This document shows, in pieces, positions 52,503 through 56,118 of a stretch of 56,118 bases of DNA; positions within the stretch are counted from its first letter, which is position 1, and the number at the start of each line of letters is the position of its first letter. The position numbers and the translations under genes were made by a program. This DNA comes from an uncultured Muribaculum sp. (lineage in GTDB: Bacteria; Bacteroidota; Bacteroidia; Bacteroidales; Muribaculaceae). The notes under the pieces were generated by a model. It saw only the letters and a list, made by a program, of their open reading frames with translations. It was not told where the DNA came from and ran no database searches. The DNA is taken from positions 1 to 56,118 of the forward strand of contig NZ_CAJTYX010000019.1 in the NCBI RefSeq assembly GCF_910583865.1. The letters run 5' to 3'.

Positions 52503-54607
52503 TGAAGCCAATGCCACGGCATAGGATACAATTGCACATAATCGTGAGAGCCGCGTCTACAGCGTGGCTCTCGCTGTTGTGTGGCCTGACGGTGCATGGC
52601 GCCCCTACGACCGCCGAGATGGCCGACAGCATAGATCCCGGGGGCGGCGTGAGTCTGCGCGAGGTGACAGTGGAAGCGCAGTCGCGCCGTCCCGCCCGTG
52701 TCGCCGGTGATGCTTCTATGACCGTAGACGCGTCAGTGACCGGCCAACGCATGCGTGCTTTCGGCGAGGCCGACGCCATGCGGTGGATCTCGACGCTGCC
52801 GGGCATCTCCGCCGCAGGCGATTACGCCTCCGGAGTGTCGGTCGACGGCACCGAGTATTCCCACACGTACTACGGCATAGGCGGTGCGCCGGTGTTTTTC
52901 CCTTACCATTTCGGCGGGATATTCTCCGTGTTCAACTCGGAGCACATGCCTGTGGTGCACCTTGAAAAGTCGGTGCACACTCCCGACATGCCGCCGCGTC
53001 TGGGCGGACGCATAGACTTCGCGCCGCGCCGAGGACTTACGGAACGCGTGAAGGGTGTGGTCAACGTGGGGTTGCTGGCAAGCAGCGCCACGGTGTCGGC
53101 CCCGCTCGGTGACCGTGCCGACGTCACGGCCTCGGCGCGTGTGAGCTACATCGACGCATTGTACGGGAGCATGCTCACGTCGAACTCGACCGACATCGGC
53201 TATGGTTTCGACGATTACAACCTCACGGCCCGCGTGGTTGCAGGCTCGCGTGACCGTCTGGGCGTGCACCTGTTCTATAACCGCGATTTTCTCCGGACCA
53301 ACGACGACCGCTATGCGCTCGACACCCGTTTCCGATGGCATAATTTCCTTGCCGCCGGCGAGTGGGAACACAAGGGGGAGCGCTTTGACTGGCATCAGAA
53401 CGTGTATTGTTCGACTTTCGGCTCGACGTTCGGAATGAACATGAGCAGGGTGGGGGCAAGGATACCATCGTCGATCACCGAGAGCGGCACGCGCGGGCAC
53501 GGGAGCTACGTGGCCGGAGGACTTCGCGGCGTGCGGCTGCTGTTCGGCGCCTCGGCGGCCCACCTTTCCGGCATACCCCAGTGGGCTGCCGTTTCAGGCT
53601 ACGGCTATGCCCCGTCGGAGCGCCCGGCGCGGGTCAATGCCTTTTCGGCGTCGGCCCATCTGGCGTGTGAATTTTCCATCGCTCCATCGCTGCGTCTGAC
53701 TGCGGGGGCGAAGATGCTTGTCTACTCATCTGCCGGCTACAGGCCGCTGTTTGTCGACCCGACGGCCACGCTTACGTGGACCACGAGGGCAGGGACATTC
53801 AACCTGCATGCCGCCGGCTACACGCAGCCGCTCCATCAGGTGGGATTCAGCGACATAGGACTTGCCTCCAACTTCTGGCTCATAGCGGGCCGCGAGCTAA
53901 AGGCGCAGAGGGCGCGCACGGCGGCGCTGTCGTGGGTGCATTCTCCGGGGGGCGACGAGTGGGAATTGTCGGCGGACGTCTACTACAAGCGCCTGACCGG
54001 TGCCTCGGAGTATGACGGCACCACCATCACCTTGCTTGAACCGGGCTACAGCGCTATGGAGCATGTGATAACAGGCGACGGGCGCAACTACGGGGCGGGG
54101 GTGATGGTCTCGCGCGTGGCGGGACGGCTTACCGGCTCATGTTCGCTGGCGTGGGGACGTGCGCAGCGGCGTTTCCCATCGTTGGGGGATCGCTGGGTGA
54201 CGGCTGCCGTGGAACAGCGCCTGTCGGCCACCGTGCAAGGGCATTACCGCCTTACGCCCGCTATCGGACTCGACGCGGCGTGGACCTACGCTACGGGACG
54301 TCCGGTGACTCCGGTCACGGCGCTGTATATGATAGGGGAGAATGTGATCTCAGAGTTCGGCGAGCGTAATTCGCGCTGCATGCCGGCATATCACAGGCTC
54401 GACCTTTCGGCCTCGTGGAACTTCAGGATAAAGCGTTGGCCCGGGATAGATAACATGCTTATCCTGTCGGTGATCAACGCCTACGGCCACAGCAACGTTT
54501 CGATAGTGACGTTCGGCTACGACACGGATGAAGCCGTGTTTGCACGCCGCGAGTCGGCTTCGCTCTATAAGTTCATGCCTTCGCTGGCTTATGTAATGCG
54601 TTTTTGA
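52502..54607 (+). CDS. TonB-dependent outer-membrane receptor (non-SusC type)
   Basis: 701 residues from ATG 52502 (the stop of the previous gene is TGATG). Signal sequence to about 33. A TonB-box-like stretch SLREVTVEAQS is followed by a plug (about 75-175, MRAFGEADAMRWISTLPGI; VSVDGTEYSHTYYGIGGAPV; RLGGRIDFAPR). A 22-strand-like barrel ends YKFMPSLAYVMRF. The protein lacks the CarboxypepD_reg-like domain of SusC proteins and is shorter. TonB receptors next to DUF4249 lipoproteins are common in Bacteroidetes, but their ligands are mostly unknown. Confidence 0.92.
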   Translation: MKPMPRHRIQLHIIVRAASTAWLSLLCGLTVHGAPTTAEMADSIDPGGGVSLREVTVEAQSRRPARVAGDASMTVDASVTGQRMRAFGEADAMRWISTLPGISAAGDYASGVSVDGTEYSHTYYGIGGAPVFFPYHFGGIFSVFNSEHMPVVHLEKSVHTPDMPPRLGGRIDFAPRRGLTERVKGVVNVGLLASSATVSAPLGDRADVTASARVSYIDALYGSMLTSNSTDIGYGFDDYNLTARVVAGSRDRLGVHLFYNRDFLRTNDDRYALDTRFRWHNFLAAGEWEHKGERFDWHQNVYCSTFGSTFGMNMSRVGARIPSSITESGTRGHGSYVAGGLRGVRLLFGASAAHLSGIPQWAAVSGYGYAPSERPARVNAFSASAHLACEFSIAPSLRLTAGAKMLVYSSAGYRPLFVDPTATLTWTTRAGTFNLHAAGYTQPLHQVGFSDIGLASNFWLIAGRELKAQRARTAALSWVHSPGGDEWELSADVYYKRLTGASEYDGTTITLLEPGYSAMEHVITGDGRNYGAGVMVSRVAGRLTGSCSLAWGRAQRRFPSLGDRWVTAAVEQRLSATVQGHYRLTPAIGLDAAWTYATGRPVTPVTALYMIGENVISEFGERNSRCMPAYHRLDLSASWNFRIKRWPGIDNMLILSVINAYGHSNVSIVTFGYDTDEAVFARRESASLYKFMPSLAYVMRF

Positions 54608-55456
54608 ATGAGAGAGATTTGCTATTATATAATGATGGTGATAGGCATGATGCCGGTTCTGGTGTCGTGCCAAAAGACCATCGACGATGATTACGGCGCG
54701 GCTTCACGGCTCGTGGTGGAGGGATGGATCGACTCCGACGGACATCCGACGGTGATGCTCACGCGCAGCTTCTCGCCTATGAATCCGGCAGACATTACGG
54801 TGGGTGACCTTGTGGTGCGTTGGGCCAAGGTTACCATCTCCGACGGCGAGAGAACGGCTACGATGATCGGGCGTGTCGACCGGACGGTCACTCCTCCGTT
54901 TGTCTACACCACTGCCGACATCAAGGGGAGGCCCGGGAAGAGGTATACCGTAACCGCCGAATATGACGGTGAGCGTGTGAGCGCCGTGTGCGTTATGCCT
55001 GAACCTTCGGCGATCGGGCGTGTCGACGTGTTGCCGGTTGCTTCCTGCGATACCCTGCGCGAGGTGACGCTGACATTCGTGCCGGAGGCCGACCGCTGCT
55101 ATCAGCTTGTCGTGTATGACCCTGAGATGAGCGGGCGTTTCCTGCCATGCTTCATGGGGACATACCGCCCCGAAGCCGGAATGGCCGGTGAGGTGACGCT
55201 TACGGTGTGCCGCCCGAACATCGATACGGAGAGGGACGACTATACACCTTACTTCGCGGTGGGACACAGGATCGGCGTGGCGCTAACGACGATAACTACG
55301 GAAGTGTGGCGCTTCTGGCATCAGTATGACGACGTTACAGCTTTCGGCGGAAATATTTTCCTTGCGGGGAGCGTGCCGTTGGGCGGCAATATCGCCGGAG
55401 GCTACGGGGTGTGGAGCGCACGCGGATGGGATTATCGCACAGTCGTGGTCGACTGA
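54608..55456 (+). CDS. DUF4249-family lipoprotein
   Basis: 282 residues with lipobox VLVSC (about residue 21). The body is beta-rich with the family's pattern: ASRLVVEGWIDSDGHPTVMLTRSFSP near the start, DLVVRWAKVTISDGE, FVYTTADIKGRPGKRYTVTAEYDGERVSAVC, and the ending FGGNIFLAGSVPLGGNIAGGYGVWSARG. It directly abuts the TonB receptor gene (no gap). DUF4249 proteins are thought to act with their receptor at the surface. The molecular role is not established. Confidence 0.88.
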   Translation: MREICYYIMMVIGMMPVLVSCQKTIDDDYGAASRLVVEGWIDSDGHPTVMLTRSFSPMNPADITVGDLVVRWAKVTISDGERTATMIGRVDRTVTPPFVYTTADIKGRPGKRYTVTAEYDGERVSAVCVMPEPSAIGRVDVLPVASCDTLREVTLTFVPEADRCYQLVVYDPEMSGRFLPCFMGTYRPEAGMAGEVTLTVCRPNIDTERDDYTPYFAVGHRIGVALTTITTEVWRFWHQYDDVTAFGGNIFLAGSVPLGGNIAGGYGVWSARGWDYRTVVVD

Positions 55457-55511
55457 TAGGGGACTGCTTAATAAGCTCCTGTAAATCACTGATTTACCCC
55501 CTCCATTTTTG

Positions 55512-55543
55512 TTTGGTTTTGTGGCGGGAATTATGTAACTTTG
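55512..55543 (+). promoter_or_regulatory. Promoter of the C10 protease gene
   Basis: -33 TTTG (55512-55515), 20 bp, -7 TAACTTTG (55536-55543). The start near 55550 gives a leader of about 34 nt. Confidence 0.75.
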
Positions 55544-55583
55544 TCGCTTCTTAATCGACCATATCACTAAATTCTTGCTATAA

Positions 55584-56114
55584 ATGAAAAAATTGTTACT
55601 ATCTTTAGGAGGACTTGCTGTCTTATTTGCCGCAGAGGCGGCTCCTGTCACACCTGACGAGGCTCTTGCACGTCTTATCTCAGGGAGCAGACCGGGTATG
55701 CATGCCGCTCCCTCCGGAATGAGGTTGATGCGTACCGTCGATGCCTCCGACGGAATGCCTGCCGTGTACGTGTTCGGTAACGGGCAGGCGCAGTCCATGT
55801 TTGTCAGTGCCGACGATCTGGCCCGTCCGCTGCTCGGTCGGCTCGATGCGGCTCCTGCTCCCGGCGAGGCGATGCCCGTGCAGCTGGAGGCTTGGCTCGC
55901 CGACGTGTCCGAGGCTATAATGGAGGCGCGCAGCCGCAACCTGTCGCCGCTGCGCATAGTCGATGGCGAAGATGACGATGCTTCCGCGACACGCGAGCCC
56001 GTGGCACCGATGCTGTCGACCAAATGGGGGCAGGGATATCCCTACAATGGCATGTGTCCCAAATTTTATTATTACTGTCCGCTAAACCATAAATCAGAGA
56101 GTCCAACATCTTGA
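55584..56114 (+). pseudogene. N-terminal part of a C10 (streptopain-like) cysteine protease, interrupted
   Basis: 176 codons: signal peptide (1-19), a propeptide of the Spi/SpeB type (about 20-145, VTPDEALARLISG) and the first residues of the mature enzyme, PVAPMLSTKWGQGYPYNGMCP, a good C10 start. The next residues should lead to the catalytic Cys (GCVATAMAQ-like). Instead the frame turns into KFYYYCPLNHKSESPTS and stops. The catalytic Cys and His are therefore missing. The break falls at about 56055-56070, where the sequence looks foreign. The promoter is intact, so the break may be recent. Confidence 0.75.
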
Positions 56115-56118
56115 AAGG
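56066..56118. mobile_element. Possible left end of an insertion sequence
   Basis: The sequence from ATTATTACTGTCCGCTAAAC onward does not continue the C10 protease. TACTGTCCG-type ends occur on some insertion sequences of this phylum (recollection only). No transposase or second end lies in the window. Confidence 0.4.

Overview
The window looks like chromosomal DNA from a gut Bacteroidales bacterium, most likely of the Muribaculaceae type. The evidence is: SusC/SusD pairs, SPII lipoproteins with DUF1735, SusE and DUF4249 domains, promoters of the Bacteroidetes form (-33 TTTG or TTG, about 20 bp, then -7 TAnnTTTG), no Shine-Dalgarno dependence, fairly GC-rich coding sequence, and secreted enzymes ending in a short tail of the WYTLQG...GLYIH.GRK type. 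The family-level placement is inference.

Layout. 1-450: a lone tRNA-Asp(GTC) with its own promoter and terminator. 578-3682 (-): a GH2 beta-galactosidase. 4460-12406 (+): PUL 1, made of SusC, SusD, a GH18-like lipoprotein, a DUF1735 + F5/8C-like lipoprotein and a DUF1735 + LamG lipoprotein. The composition resembles host N-glycan loci of Bacteroides. 12562-12773 (-): a structured small RNA of about 210 nt with its own promoter and terminator, possibly a 6S RNA. 13180-21276 (-): PUL 2, made of SusC with an STN domain, SusD, a SusE-like protein and a lipoprotein of the DUF4874/DUF4832 type that may be a glycosidase. 21519-26137: a beta-helix protein (-) and an M6 metalloprotease (+).

26151-31002 (+) is the housekeeping part: an FtsB/DivIC-like protein, a small membrane protein, CoaX, an outer-membrane barrel protein, LptC and a CNNM/CBS (HlyC/CorC) protein. 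It meets a frameshifted M15 peptidase gene (31014-31444, -). 31722-37926 (-) carries two large secreted proteins separated by a small repeat element with inverted ends. 38402-50935 is a plant cell-wall (pectin/xylan) region: two tandem PL1 pectate lyases and a CE8 pectin methylesterase gene (-) broken by one in-frame amber codon, then divergent GH3 and GH43 enzymes (+). 51069-55456 (+) is a tightly packed trio, unknown lipoprotein - TonB-dependent receptor - DUF4249 lipoprotein, probably an uptake system for an unknown ligand. The window ends in the N-terminal part of a C10 (streptopain) protease that loses homology at about 56055, where foreign DNA seems to begin.

Taken together, most genes serve capture and breakdown of polymers outside the cell. 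The items most worth following are the 6S-like RNA, the uncharacterised PUL 2 enzyme, the trio at 51-55 kb, the C-terminal tail shared by unrelated secreted proteins, and several repeated intergenic elements (a 9-bp periodic GTCNGAC array joined to a conserved terminator, a REP-like dyad, and a 158-bp MITE-like element). Three genes are disrupted (frameshift, amber, apparent insertion).
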